Part shown: positions 17,806 to 27,000 of the stretch, piece after piece
Layout: each line of letters opens with the position of its first letter
How positions within the stretch are numbered: the first letter of the stretch is position 1
From: Gammaproteobacteria bacterium
Lineage (GTDB): Bacteria; Pseudomonadota; Gammaproteobacteria; HK1
Assembly (NCBI GenBank): GCA_009937425.1
Contig: JAACFO010000018.1
Location: 1 to 47,676, forward strand
DNA length: 47,676 nucleotides
Direction of reading: 5' to 3'
Program-made: the position numbers and the translations under genes
The notes under the pieces: generated by a model
The model's database searches: none
The model's input: only the letters and a program-made list of their open reading frames with translations
What the model was told of the DNA's origin: nothing

Positions 17806-17832
17806 GCCGGCATCGTGCTGTGCAGTCTGCCG

Positions 17833-18690
17833 TCAACAATCGTCATCGGAGCGGCTGAACTTCCAGCGGCGATGGGACCACAGCCACGATGACGGGTCCG
17901 CCTGAATCATCGCTTCCAGCGCACGGGCGTAACGCTCCACAATCGTGTGGCTGTTCTTTTCGTATGGCGGTTCCGCGATCACTTCAAGCGACACGTCATA
18001 GTGGCCACGCTTCTGACGTTTTGTATTCACGAAAACCACCGGCATCTTCGTCAGCCATGCGAGACTGTCAGTACCATCGATAAATGCAGTTTCCTGATTT
18101 AAAAATGTCGTCCAGTACTTTCGCTCATTCCTCGATGGGCTTTGATCGGCGAGAAGTGCCAGCGTTTTCAAAGACTTTCTGTTCAGAAGAATTTGCCTGA
18201 CCAGCTCCGTCGACGGGACGGCCATTCCCCCGAAACGCGTACGTGCTTTGAGCATGAACTCATCAAATTGCTGATCGTGAAACGGCTGGTACGCGACCAT
18301 CAGTGGATGAGGTAAGTGAATGCAGGAGTACAACAGCAGCCATTCCCAGTTGCAATAATGTGCCGTCAGGAATATGAGCGGCGTCCCCTTTTCGGCCAGC
18401 TCCCGCACCCGAGCAGAGGCGGTTATCGTCATGCGGCGCTCCAACTCGTCGCGGGACATCCCTATACCCTTGATGGATTCGACGAAGATATCGGCGAGGT
18501 TGCGGAATGTCTGCTCCGTGAGCGCGTCTATTTCGATTTCTGACCGCTCCGGAAAGGCGTTGCTCAGGTTGCTGTGAACCACGTCGTAGCGATAGCGAAT
18601 CACGAACCTGTTGAGCAGGTAGAAAATGTGCGAGACGAAATAGAGGGCCGCAAAAGGAACTTTGGAAATCAGGGTTAACAGAACCCTCAT
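17833..18690 (-). CDS. LpxL/HtrB-family acyltransferase
   Basis: A 285-residue protein with an N-terminal membrane helix (about 5-30) and the LPLAT core. The HX4E catalytic motif is TAHYCNWEW (His111, Glu116). Later landmarks are LLADQSPSRNERKYW and a C-terminal SWLWSHRRWKF, typical of lipid A late acyltransferases. These enzymes add a secondary acyl chain to lipid A, or acylate other lipids, at the cytoplasmic face of the inner membrane. It begins one base after the stop of the oxygenase-like gene upstream, so the two form an operon. Whether its acceptor is lipid A or another lipid cannot be told. Confidence 0.85.
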   Translation of the reverse strand: MRVLLTLISKVPFAALYFVSHIFYLLNRFVIRYRYDVVHSNLSNAFPERSEIEIDALTEQTFRNLADIFVESIKGIGMSRDELERRMTITASARVRELAEKGTPLIFLTAHYCNWEWLLLYSCIHLPHPLMVAYQPFHDQQFDEFMLKARTRFGGMAVPSTELVRQILLNRKSLKTLALLADQSPSRNERKYWTTFLNQETAFIDGTDSLAWLTKMPVVFVNTKRQKRGHYDVSLEVIAEPPYEKNSHTIVERYARALEAMIQADPSSWLWSHRRWKFSRSDDDC

Positions 18691-19374
18691 TTATGTCTCG
18701 ACCGCCGGCCCCGCGACAGAACCGGCAGCCGCGCCCTCACCGGATCCATGAAGTTTGGACTTATCGAGTGTGAAGAAGAACAACTGGATCAACCGTGCGT
18801 TCTCCCCTTGATCGCCAAAAGACTCCCCGGATGTGTGCCAGAACCACGGTCTGAACAGGACGCACCGATTGAATCGCATGGGTATGGTCATCAGATGCTC
18901 CCATTTCGATTCGTCATTGCTGTCCCTGCGGATGATCTCATGGGTAAACTGTGCACAGGACTGAGCGCCATACGGGGCAACTTCGCTATCGTAAATAGGC
19001 GCGCGATCGGAGCCCAGTTCCTTGTGCCGGTAGAACTCCGTTCCGCCGCGGCAATGTTCCGGCAGGCTCAGGTAGACGATGCCTGACCAGTAGGAATTTC
19101 CGTCCACGTGCATTCTGAGCCGAGCCTGGGATTCGGCACCGGCTGTTGCGATTCGAAACCTGCAATGCGACGTTTCCGGAGTACCCGTCACCGGCTCACG
19201 GACCAGACTCGAAACCAGCTCGTTGAGTCCTTCCATTTCAAAGGCATCAGCCGAGTTATCACCGGGATAGTTATGACCGTCAACGAAACGTGCATAGTCA
19301 GTGTGCAAAGCAGCGTTGCGGACCACGTGCGGATCGTCGTAGAAATCATCGATGATGAGGTAGGTGATTCTCAC
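18691..19374 (-). CDS. 2OG-Fe(II)-dioxygenase-like protein (DUF6445 type)
   Basis: A 227-residue protein if started at GTG 19372-19374, which has GGAG eight bases upstream; TTG 19408-19410 would add 12 residues but has no ribosome site. The fold signature of 2-oxoglutarate/iron dioxygenases is visible: HVDGNSYWSGIVYLS (His89, Asp91), a distal His180 in FRPWFWHTSGESFG, and Arg194 in NARLIQLFFF. The opening VRITYLIIDDFYDDPHVVR resembles DUF6445 proteins, from recall. It is directly followed, with no spacer, by the HtrB-like acyltransferase gene, so a role in hydroxylating an acyl chain or acceptor lipid is conceivable but unproven. Confidence 0.65.
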   Translation of the reverse strand: MRITYLIIDDFYDDPHVVRNAALHTDYARFVDGHNYPGDNSADAFEMEGLNELVSSLVREPVTGTPETSHCRFRIATAGAESQARLRMHVDGNSYWSGIVYLSLPEHCRGGTEFYRHKELGSDRAPIYDSEVAPYGAQSCAQFTHEIIRRDSNDESKWEHLMTIPMRFNRCVLFRPWFWHTSGESFGDQGENARLIQLFFFTLDKSKLHGSGEGAAAGSVAGPAVET

Positions 19375-19523
19375 GGCCTTGGCTCCGATGCACTCTGTGT
19401 TGGAACTCAAGAGTAATCGAATGCCCGAGCGAACGACAAGCGACTACTATCATGCGGCATTCGGGGGTTGCCCGAGGTTTTGTTGCGACTGGTAAGCCCG
19501 ATTCTCTGAACGCTCTTTTCAGA

Positions 19524-20552
19524 TCACGGCGGGTTGCCGCAGGCGCGGCCGACGAACGCGCGCATGCTCTGCTCATCGGCATCGGCGGGAACCGGCTCGT
19601 AGAACAGGACCCGTTGCACGAGCCCGCCGGCGTAACGATCTCGAATCTGGTCGGCCAGGTTCCCGTCAGCTTCCGAGACCGCGACCGTCGCCAGCAGCTC
19701 GTCGCTGATAAGAGCCGGCATCTCCTTCAACCGTCCCTCGCGCATGAGCGCGCTCAACTGTTTCCCGATGTCGGGGTAACCATGGAACTCGAGAAAACCA
19801 CGGTAGCTTGGCGTCGAAGCATAGATTGCGATCTGCCGGCGCACTCTCTCTTCCGCACCGCTTCGCTCGCTCTCGGTGCTGCCCTGAACAATAAAGCAAT
19901 CGCTGACAAGCACGATGTCCTCAACGGTTTTACCTCGCGTGCGTGCGCCTTCATCGATTGCCGGGCGCACGACCTCACGGAGATAGTCAGGCGAGTGCAT
20001 GGGATGCACACTGAAACCGTCGGCCGCCTCGCCGGCCGCCCGCGCCATACGCGGATTCACCCCGGCAAGAAAAACCGGAATGTGTGGGTGCTCGATGGGG
20101 CCGCCGGTGAACATTTCGTTCATCAGCTTGAACCGGTAAAAAGGTCCATCGTAGTCCGGCTTCGATCCGGTTTGAAAAGTATCCCAGATGGCGCGCAGGC
20201 AACGAATGTAGTCCGTGATGCGCGCAGCCGGATGATCGAACTCCACCGAGAAGCGGCGCTCCACATGGGCCCTCACCTGGGTGCCCAAACCGAGGAACAA
20301 CCTGCCGCCGCTGGCCCGCTGCAAATCCCAGGCGGTCATCGCCATCGAGAACGGCGTACGGGCGAAGGCGACGGCAATGTTCGTCCCCATCTGAATGCCT
20401 TTGGTTGCCAGTGCCACCTGCAGGAGTGGCAGAAAAGGGTCGCGGCTGGTCTCGAAGCTCCACAGTGCGCCGAAGCCCATGCGTTCCAGGCGGCGCGCCT
20501 CGTCCGCTACGTCGACCAGTGGCAGGTTTCGAAGAGGTGCATCAAGGTACAT
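19524..20552 (-). CDS. LLM-class flavin-dependent oxidoreductase
   Basis: A 342-residue luciferase-like (LLM) TIM-barrel enzyme. Landmarks are ADEARRLERMGFGALW near the start, QMGTNIAVAFARTPFSMA, ASGGRLFLGLGTQV, and HIPVFLAGVNPRMARAAGEAADGF. The sequence fits the group annotated as F420-dependent LLM oxidoreductases (TIGR03617-like), though the cofactor may be FMN or F420. The start ATG 20550-20552 follows a GGGTGAG ribosome site. No F420 biosynthesis gene is in the window. The substrate is unknown; it stands alone between other minus-strand genes with 37 bases before and 113 after. Confidence 0.85.
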   Translation of the reverse strand: MYLDAPLRNLPLVDVADEARRLERMGFGALWSFETSRDPFLPLLQVALATKGIQMGTNIAVAFARTPFSMAMTAWDLQRASGGRLFLGLGTQVRAHVERRFSVEFDHPAARITDYIRCLRAIWDTFQTGSKPDYDGPFYRFKLMNEMFTGGPIEHPHIPVFLAGVNPRMARAAGEAADGFSVHPMHSPDYLREVVRPAIDEGARTRGKTVEDIVLVSDCFIVQGSTESERSGAEERVRRQIAIYASTPSYRGFLEFHGYPDIGKQLSALMREGRLKEMPALISDELLATVAVSEADGNLADQIRDRYAGGLVQRVLFYEPVPADADEQSMRAFVGRACGNPP

Positions 20553-20589
20553 TGTTACTCACCCGTGGGGACCGTGCGTGCGGCGCCAT

Positions 20590-21075
20590 CTAATTCGTGA
20601 ACTTCAACGTTGCAGGTGAAACCAGCACGCCGAACTGCTCGCACCAGATCACCACAGACCCGTACCTGGCGAGGTCCACACCGGCCGGGATCGGATAATT
20701 CTGACTCCCGGTGAAGGCCTTGAGCCGGCCCAGATCCACGAACATGGTTTCCTCAACAGGTGTCGCCGGCGTGATGTCTGACTCGGGAACCAGGTACACG
20801 TGGAACTTGGGTCCTGGTCCGACTTCGAAATCGGTTTCCAAGTGCAACACATTCGGATAAACGCTTACTCGTCCCTTACCGTAGTGCACGGGATCCGACG
20901 GCTTGGCGTGAATAAACGATCCCGTGGCAACGATTTCGCTGCTGATTGCGCTATCGACAGCTTCGTTGACCGGCGGCGGCGGAAACAAGTAGGGAAAGAC
21001 GAAGATCCCCGCGGCGAAACCAGCGACGAATCCCAGCACTATGCCGAAAAAAAGCCCGCTGATGAAGTTCTTCAT
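20590..21075 (-). CDS. Membrane-anchored DM13-domain protein
   Basis: A 161-residue protein with one N-terminal glycine-rich membrane helix (about 5-33) and a DM13 domain. The domain shows TGSFIHAKPSDPVHYGKG, a GPGPKFHVYLV strand, LGRLKAFTGSQNYPIP and VVIWCEQFGVLVSPATL. DM13 domains are small electron-transfer or redox-type modules with a conserved Cys in the WC motif, present here. The protein is probably tethered to the inner membrane and faces the periplasm. Neighbours give no clear partner. Confidence 0.85.
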   Translation of the reverse strand: MKNFISGLFFGIVLGFVAGFAAGIFVFPYLFPPPPVNEAVDSAISSEIVATGSFIHAKPSDPVHYGKGRVSVYPNVLHLETDFEVGPGPKFHVYLVPESDITPATPVEETMFVDLGRLKAFTGSQNYPIPAGVDLARYGSVVIWCEQFGVLVSPATLKFTN

Positions 21076-21112
21076 TGTCGATGCATCCTGGCGGCCGTTT
21101 CCGAAAATCCGC

Positions 21113-21817
21113 TCACCCGCGTGTCTCCAGTATTGGCTGCGTAAATTCCGCCAGACCCACTTTTTGCCGGCCTTCGCGGTCGAAGTTCGAGGGATCGAGC
21201 CAGCGAGTGAATGCGTGCTCCAGTTCGGGCCATTCGCTGTCTATGGCTGCATACCAGGCGGTATCGCGATTGCGGCCCTTGTAGATCGTCGCCTGACGGA
21301 ATATTCCCTCATATGAGAATCCGAGTCGCTGCGCCGCAGCCCGTGACCTGGCATTCAGCGCATCGCATTTCCACTCATAGCGCCGATACCCGGACTCGAA
21401 GACCCGCTTCATCATCAAGTACATCGCTTCGGTGGCGGCGATGGTGCGCTGCAAACGGGGTGAGTAGTTGATGTGCCCGACTTCGATGGTTCCACTGATT
21501 GGGCTGATTCGCAGATAGCTGGCTACACCCGTCGCTTCGCCGGTCCCAGTGTCCACGATTGCAAAAAAAAGCGGATCACTTTCCCTGCTGACCGCGTCCA
21601 CCCACGCGCGATAGGCGTCGAAGCTCTCAAAAGGCCCGTAGGCGAGGTACAACCAGATCCTGCTGTCCGGATCCTGCGAATTCGCGTCGTACAAATCCTT
21701 TGCGTGGCGCTCCGGATCCAGCACCTCGAGACGGCACGCGCGGCCGATCATCGGCTGGCGCGACGGCGGATCCGGTGCCTGCCAGTCATGAAGGGAAAAT
21801 CCAATCGGGTCGCTCAA
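21113..21817 (-). CDS. GNAT-family N-acetyltransferase (RimJ/RimL type)
   Basis: A 234-residue protein beginning at TTG 21815-21817, with a strong GGAGG eight bases upstream inside the end of gntK. It matches the RimJ/RimL-like GNAT group: RACRLEVLDPERHAKDLY, GVASYLRISPISGTIEVGHINY, and the acetyl-CoA-binding NARSRAAAQRLGFSYEGIF. Proteins of this type acetylate N-termini, amino acids or small molecules; the substrate is not predictable. It follows gntK by five bases and is probably co-transcribed with it. Confidence 0.85.
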   Translation of the reverse strand: MSDPIGFSLHDWQAPDPPSRQPMIGRACRLEVLDPERHAKDLYDANSQDPDSRIWLYLAYGPFESFDAYRAWVDAVSRESDPLFFAIVDTGTGEATGVASYLRISPISGTIEVGHINYSPRLQRTIAATEAMYLMMKRVFESGYRRYEWKCDALNARSRAAAQRLGFSYEGIFRQATIYKGRNRDTAWYAAIDSEWPELEHAFTRWLDPSNFDREGRQKVGLAEFTQPILETRG

Positions 21818-21822
21818 TCAAT

Positions 21823-22317
21823 TCACCTCCCTACCAAGGCCAATTCAGTTTCTATTTGCGAGACGATGTCCTCCAGGGAATTACTGATATCCATGACAAT
21901 CGCGTCTTCGGGCTCCTCGAGGCTTGCAAACTGCGAATCCAGCATACCCGTCTTCATATAATGGCGATCCCGGGAGTTCATTCTCTCGCGAATAATCACA
22001 GGATCCCCTTTCAGGTAGACGAATCGGATCTCCGGTTCACCGTCGGCAAGACGCCGGCGGTACTTGCCGCGCAGGGCGGAACAGGCGATCACTGCATCCG
22101 AGCCACGCGCGCAGCACTCGTCAATAACCTTTCTGATGCTTGCCAGCCAGGGCGATCGGTCGGCGTCCGTCAGCGCGATCCCCTTGGACATTTTTTCGAT
22201 ATTGGCGGCCGAATGGAAATCATCACCCTCGTAGTAAGTCCAATCGAGGCGCCGCGCGAGCAATCTTCCCACTGCGGTCTTCCCGGATCCCGATACACCC
22301 ATCATTACGACAATCAT
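21823..22317 (-). CDS. gntK: Gluconokinase
   Basis: A 164-residue P-loop kinase matching GntK over its full length. Walker A is GVSGSGKT (7-14), the gluconate-binding segment is EGDDFHSAANIEKMSKGIALTD (30-51, read as EGDDFHSAANIEKM plus SKGIALTD), and ACSALRGKYRRRL and FVYLKGD follow. It phosphorylates D-gluconate to 6-phosphogluconate with ATP, feeding the Entner-Doudoroff or pentose phosphate pathway. No gluconate transporter or regulator is adjacent. It is divergent from the histidine kinase gene, with about 200 bases between. Confidence 0.93.
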   Translation of the reverse strand: MIVVMMGVSGSGKTAVGRLLARRLDWTYYEGDDFHSAANIEKMSKGIALTDADRSPWLASIRKVIDECCARGSDAVIACSALRGKYRRRLADGEPEIRFVYLKGDPVIIRERMNSRDRHYMKTGMLDSQFASLEEPEDAIVMDISNSLEDIVSQIETELALVGR

Positions 22318-22525
22318 TGCACCCGGCCCGGTGATCGGTCAGAGACGATACTGCGGCCAAAGTGTCTCACCGGCCAAATGCGTTGGCAATCCGGATCCTG
22401 GCGGCACCGCCACCTGCTTGCCTGGGCGAGCGTGGCCCTGCCAGATGCTCGTTTTCCGACGGTCGCCACGCTAATCTAGGGCCCCCCGGGCCATCCACGG
22501 ACCCGGGTCCCGTTGGAGGGGCAGG

Positions 22526-22573
22526 GTGAACGACACGATATTCAACGGATTCCGTATCTCGCCAGGGCCCTGA
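22526..22573 (+). CDS. Possible 15-codon leader ORF upstream of the histidine kinase
   Basis: GTG 22526 is preceded by GGAGG (22515-22519) at six bases, the best ribosome site in this region. The frame encodes 15 residues (VNDTIFNGFRISPGP) and stops at TGA 22571-22573, two bases before the kinase ATG. This arrangement allows translational coupling. Alternatively the kinase could start at TTG 22513 and the site be fortuitous. Confidence 0.35.
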   Translation: MNDTIFNGFRISPGP

Positions 22574-22575
22574 AC

Positions 22576-25296
22576 ATGCAGGACGTGGAGCGTCTACATA
22601 AGCGCCTGGAGCGCGAGCGCCAGGCTCGTAAGCAGGCCGAGGCCATTGCCGAGGAGCAGAAGCGCGAGCTCTACCAGGCGAACCTCGAGCTGCAGCGCCT
22701 GAATGCGAAACTGGAAAAGCGCGTTCAGCAGCGCACCGCGGAGCTGAGCGCCGCCCGCGATGAGACGCTCCAATCCATCAAGGCGCGCTCGGCGGCGGAA
22801 GGCGCGTTGTTGGCGGCCCAGAGCCGGCTCGCCCACCTGCTCACCTCGTCACGAGTGGTGATATTCAGCCTGGAAGCTGAAGACGACCACCGAAGGACCT
22901 TCATCAGCGAGAACGTGCGCGAATTCATCGGCTACGAGCCCCACGAGTGCCTGGCGGATCCTGACTTCTGGTCGACCCACGTGCACCCCGATGACCGCGA
23001 CGGGGTACTCGAACGATTTCCCACTTTGTACGACGCCGGATACCTGACCCAGGAGTACCGCTTCAGACTGAGGGATGGCAGTTTTCGCTGGGTGTGCAGT
23101 GATCTTCAGCTCATATACGACGATGAGGGCAAGCCACTCGAGATCGTCGGCTCGTGGAGCGACATCAACGAACGAAAAGATGCCGAAGCGGCTCTGCGAA
23201 AAACCGCCGAGGTTGTCCAGCTTCTCCAGGTTATTGCCAGCGCCGCGAACGAAGCCGTCACTGTAGAGAGCGCGCTTCAGATCGCCCTGGATCGCGTTTG
23301 CGCATTCACCGGCTGGCCCGTGGGTCACGCATACCTGGTAAGCGATGAGGCAGACGGGGTAGCCGTGTCCGCGGGCCTTTGGCATCTCGATGATGAAGAG
23401 CGCTTCGCGAATTTTAGAGCAGTGACCGAAGGCCGAAGCTGGGGATCATCCAAAACCGGGCTGGTCCGACGGGTGCTGACCGATGGAAAACCCGCATGGA
23501 TTATCGACGTCACCAAGGATCCTGGATTTGTAAGAGCGAAGTCGGCGAAGGAGATTGGCGTCAGGGCCGGCTTTGCTTTTCCCGTGCTCGCGGGCAGCGA
23601 GGTGCGTGCGGTGCTGGAATTTTTCTCCGACAAGCCCGCGGAGCCGGATGAGGCGGTCTTGGAGCTCATGGCGCAAGTGGGCACACAGCTGGGGCGCGTG
23701 ATGGAGCGACATCGCGCCGAGGACCAATTGCGCGGCGCCAAGGAGGACGCGGAAGCGGCAACCATCGCCAAAAGCCGGTTCCTTGCCAACATGAGCCACG
23801 AACTGCGTACGCCGCTCAATGCCATTATCGGAGTATCCGAGATGCTCCAGGAGGATGCCGACGCGTCCGGTCAGAGCAACACCATTGATCCGCTGCAGCG
23901 GATTGTGCGCGCTGGCAGAGAGCTCCTGTACTTGATCAATGACATTCTCGATTTATCGAAAATCGAGGCCGGCAAGCTGGATCTGCATCTGGAACGCTTC
24001 GAGATCGCACAGGTCATCGAAGAATCGGTGGCAACCGCCCGGCCCGTTGCCGAGAGAAACGGCGATCGATTGAGCGTCCAGTACGATGACGAACTTGGCG
24101 GCATGATCGCCGACCAGACCCGGGTTCGCCAGGTGATCAGCAATCTACTCAGCAACGCCTGCAAATTTACCAACAACGGGAGCGTATTTATCGATGCGGT
24201 TCGCGAAGCCATGGGTGGCCAGGATTGGTTGCGGCTTTCGGTCTCGGACACCGGAATCGGTATGACGGAAGAACAGATGGCAAGACTGTTCCGGGAGTTC
24301 AGCCAGGCGGATCCGTCCACGACGCGAAAGTACGGCGGCACCGGGCTCGGCCTCGCTATCAGCCGCCGGCTCTGCAATCACATGGGCGGTGACATCAGCG
24401 TGGAGAGCACGCCCGGCGAAGGCAGTACCTTTACAGTGCTCTTACCCGTCAACTCGGATTCCACCGGCAGCAGCACGACCAGGCGCATACAGCCGGTTAC
24501 AGCCGGGATCAGGGATTCCGGGCGAAACACGATTCTGGTGATTGATGACGACCCTGTCGTGCGGGAAATGATGCGGCGTTACCTGGAGCGGGAAGGTTTT
24601 CATGTTGTTACGGCCGCCGACGGTAGCGAGGGACTACGGATCGCCAGGGAAATCTTACCGTCGGTAATCACTCTGGACGTGGTAATGCCGGACAAAGACG
24701 GCTGGGATGTGCTCCGAGCTTTGAAATCCGATCAGAAACTTGCCCACATACCCGTAGTCATGCTGACCATCATCGATGAGAAAAACAAAGGCTACGCCCT
24801 CGGCGCCTCGGACTACGTGGTCAAACCGGTAGATCGACGACAGTTGCTGTCTGTACTGAAGAAGTTCCGAGTGGCAGATGCGAGGAATAAAGTACTGGTC
24901 GTGGAAGACGACCCGGATATGCGCCAGCGCCTTTTCAGCTTACTCTCTGAAGAGGGTTGGGAAGTCGGCGAGGCAGAGAATGGCCGCGTCGCCCTGACTG
25001 CCTTATCGGATCTACAACCGAATCTGATTCTTCTGGATCTCATGATGCCCGAGATGGATGGCTTCGAGTTCCTGGCCGAGTTGCGCAACGATCAGCTGCA
25101 TCGGAAAATTCCTGTTGTCGTGGTTACCGGCGCCGATCTTACGGCAGAAGATCATCGAAATTTAAACGGCGGCGTGGAGAGAATATTGAGTAAGTCCAGC
25201 TACAGCCGCGAGGAATTGTTCGAAGAGGTACGGGCGCTGGTGGCGCAATACGTTCAGCGCGATCCTGACCACAGCGAGACCGCCAGCCATGACTAA
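22576..25296 (+). CDS. Hybrid sensor histidine kinase with two receiver domains
   Basis: A 906-residue soluble protein from ATG 22576. It has an N-terminal coiled coil (about 5-80, rich in E, R, Q), PAS/PAC (84-202), GAF (about 219-375), HisKA with phospho-acceptor His408 in NMSHELRTPLN, and HATPase_c (N box NLLSNACKF, G boxes DTGIGM and GTGLGLAI). Two receiver domains follow, with phospho-Asp701 (TLDVVMPD) and Asp821 (LLDLMMPE). There is no membrane helix, so it senses a cytoplasmic signal. TTG 22513 would extend it by 21 residues without family support. It overlaps the next receiver gene by eight bases. Multiple receivers suggest a phosphorelay, but no histidine phosphotransfer or DNA-binding partner is present. 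Confidence 0.93.
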   Translation: MQDVERLHKRLERERQARKQAEAIAEEQKRELYQANLELQRLNAKLEKRVQQRTAELSAARDETLQSIKARSAAEGALLAAQSRLAHLLTSSRVVIFSLEAEDDHRRTFISENVREFIGYEPHECLADPDFWSTHVHPDDRDGVLERFPTLYDAGYLTQEYRFRLRDGSFRWVCSDLQLIYDDEGKPLEIVGSWSDINERKDAEAALRKTAEVVQLLQVIASAANEAVTVESALQIALDRVCAFTGWPVGHAYLVSDEADGVAVSAGLWHLDDEERFANFRAVTEGRSWGSSKTGLVRRVLTDGKPAWIIDVTKDPGFVRAKSAKEIGVRAGFAFPVLAGSEVRAVLEFFSDKPAEPDEAVLELMAQVGTQLGRVMERHRAEDQLRGAKEDAEAATIAKSRFLANMSHELRTPLNAIIGVSEMLQEDADASGQSNTIDPLQRIVRAGRELLYLINDILDLSKIEAGKLDLHLERFEIAQVIEESVATARPVAERNGDRLSVQYDDELGGMIADQTRVRQVISNLLSNACKFTNNGSVFIDAVREAMGGQDWLRLSVSDTGIGMTEEQMARLFREFSQADPSTTRKYGGTGLGLAISRRLCNHMGGDISVESTPGEGSTFTVLLPVNSDSTGSSTTRRIQPVTAGIRDSGRNTILVIDDDPVVREMMRRYLEREGFHVVTAADGSEGLRIAREILPSVITLDVVMPDKDGWDVLRALKSDQKLAHIPVVMLTIIDEKNKGYALGASDYVVKPVDRRQLLSVLKKFRVADARNKVLVVEDDPDMRQRLFSLLSEEGWEVGEAENGRVALTALSDLQPNLILLDLMMPEMDGFEFLAELRNDQLHRKIPVVVVTGADLTAEDHRNLNGGVERILSKSSYSREELFEEVRALVAQYVQRDPDHSETASHD

Positions 25297-25666
25297 GATC
25301 CTGTACGTGGAAGACAACGAAGACAACATTTATATGCTCAAGTCTCGCCTCGAGCGGCGCGACTTCGACGTGGTCGTGGCCATGGATGGCGAACAGGCCG
25401 TGGAGATGGCGATGGCGGAAGAGCCGTCCCTCATCATCATGGATCTGAGCCTGCCGAACGTCGACGGCTGGGAAGCGACACGACGACTCAAGGCCAACGA
25501 GAAGACGAAGCACATTCCAGTAGTTGCGCTGTCGGCCCACGCCATGGTTGGTGATCGTGAAACGGCGCTTGACGCCGGCTGCGACGACTACGATACGAAG
25601 CCGGTGGAATTTCAGCGACTGCTGGACAAGATCCAGGCCTTGCTGGACAGCGCGCGAGACAGCTGA
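25289..25666 (+). CDS. Single-domain response regulator
   Basis: A 125-residue CheY/DivK-like receiver domain. It has the acidic pair in YVEDNEDN, phospho-acceptor Asp52 (IIMDLSLPNVDGW), the Ser switch in VVALSAHAM, and Lys in YDTKP. There is no output domain. Its gene overlaps the hybrid kinase by eight bases, so it is the likely phosphoryl acceptor or relay partner of that kinase. Confidence 0.93.
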   Translation: MTKILYVEDNEDNIYMLKSRLERRDFDVVVAMDGEQAVEMAMAEEPSLIIMDLSLPNVDGWEATRRLKANEKTKHIPVVALSAHAMVGDRETALDAGCDDYDTKPVEFQRLLDKIQALLDSARDS

Positions 25667-25698
25667 CACTGCGCCCGGTACGGGCCGCACTCGACGCG

Positions 25699-27000
25699 AT
25701 GCCGGAATCCCGGAATCAATCCAGCGAAGTGCGCGAGCGTACGGTTGACGCCACGGCCGCGGCCCCCCTTCGAAGCCTGCTCAACGATGCGGCTTTCCTG
25801 CGCATCTGGATCGCGGGCGCCCTGGTAGGCACGGTTCGCTGGCTGGAGGTGCTGGCGGTGGGCGTGTACACCTATCAACAGACCGGCTCGCCGCTCATCG
25901 TCGCCTCCATGTTGTTCGCGCGCATGCTTCCGACCATGCTGCTGGGAGCCTTTGCGGGAGCGATTGCCGAGCGGGTGAACCGCCGGCACCTGATGATGGC
26001 GGGGCTGGTGGTGATGTGCCTGGTGTCCGCGCTGCTGGTCACCCTCGCCCTGACCGACCGGCTCGCGATCTGGCACATGGCCGTGGGTGCGCTTGTGAGC
26101 GGCGTATTCTGGTCCGGTGAGTTCCCCATACGCCGTACCATGCTGGGCGAAATTGCCGGCCTGGGTCGATTGAGCGCCGGCATGGGTCTGGACTCCGCCA
26201 CCAACAACTTCACGCGCATGGTGGGCCCACTGCTGGGCGGCGTACTGCTGACCACCCTGGGGCTGACGGGCGCTTATGCACTCGGCGTTCTTCTCTATGG
26301 CATCGCCTTCATGAATATGGCGTCGCTGTCTTTCGAAGACAGGTCGGGGGTGGAAAGCGATTCCGCGGGCGTGTTGAAAAGCATCGGCGAAGGGTTGGCC
26401 TATATCCGCACCAACAGGCTGGTCGCCGGAACGCTGGTGATCACGGTGTTCGTGAATTTGTTCGGATTCTCCTACGTTTCCATGGTGCCGGTAATCGGCG
26501 AGCAACGACTGGGGCTCGGAGCGCTGGCCATCGGCGTGCTGATGTCAGCGGAGGGTTGCGGCGCGCTGGTGGGATCCCTGTGTGTCGCGGCCTGGGCTCG
26601 ATCCCGCTACTTTACGGCGATCTACATGTCGGGTTCGACGCTGTATCTGGCGATGATTCTGGCCTTCTCGTTATCGCCCTGGTATACGGCCGCCATTGTG
26701 GTTCTCTTCGCCGGTGGTCTCGGCATCGCATTCTTCGGTTCCATGCAGAGCACCTTGATCTTCTTCGCGGCCATTCCCCGCATGCGCACCCGCGTGATGG
26801 GTGTGCTGGTGGCCTGCATCGGCGCCGGCCCCATCGGTGTACTTCACGTGGGTTTGCTCGCGGAATGGCTGGGCGCCCATCAAGCAGTGACAATCATCGC
26901 CGTGGAGGGACTGATAGCGATCGCCGTATCAGCGTACATCTGGCCGGAACTGCGACGACCGCCGATACTGCCGAGCGAGCTCACCAAGCAACCGTTATAG
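25699..27000 (+). CDS. MFS transporter (MFS_3 / EntS-like exporter type)
   Basis: A 433-residue polytopic protein with about 12 helices after a 30-residue soluble start. Motif-A-like loops are visible at GAFAGAIAERVNRRHLMMAG (about 74-93) and in the second half. The pattern fits the MFS_3 group, which includes enterobactin exporter EntS and macrolide exporters. It may export a small molecule; its substrate is unknown. It starts 32 bases after the receiver gene and converges on the hydrolase gene, with a six-base overlap at the 3' ends. It lies about 10 kb before the NAS-like genes, so it is only a loose candidate for exporting their product. Confidence 0.88.
   Translation: MPESRNQSSEVRERTVDATAAAPLRSLLNDAAFLRIWIAGALVGTVRWLEVLAVGVYTYQQTGSPLIVASMLFARMLPTMLLGAFAGAIAERVNRRHLMMAGLVVMCLVSALLVTLALTDRLAIWHMAVGALVSGVFWSGEFPIRRTMLGEIAGLGRLSAGMGLDSATNNFTRMVGPLLGGVLLTTLGLTGAYALGVLLYGIAFMNMASLSFEDRSGVESDSAGVLKSIGEGLAYIRTNRLVAGTLVITVFVNLFGFSYVSMVPVIGEQRLGLGALAIGVLMSAEGCGALVGSLCVAAWARSRYFTAIYMSGSTLYLAMILAFSLSPWYTAAIVVLFAGGLGIAFFGSMQSTLIFFAAIPRMRTRVMGVLVACIGAGPIGVLHVGLLAEWLGAHQAVTIIAVEGLIAIAVSAYIWPELRRPPILPSELTKQPL

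Noticed and set aside
25667..25698. Terminator between receiver and MFS genes
   Set aside because: A small GCCCG/CGGGC stem exists but is not followed by a T tract.
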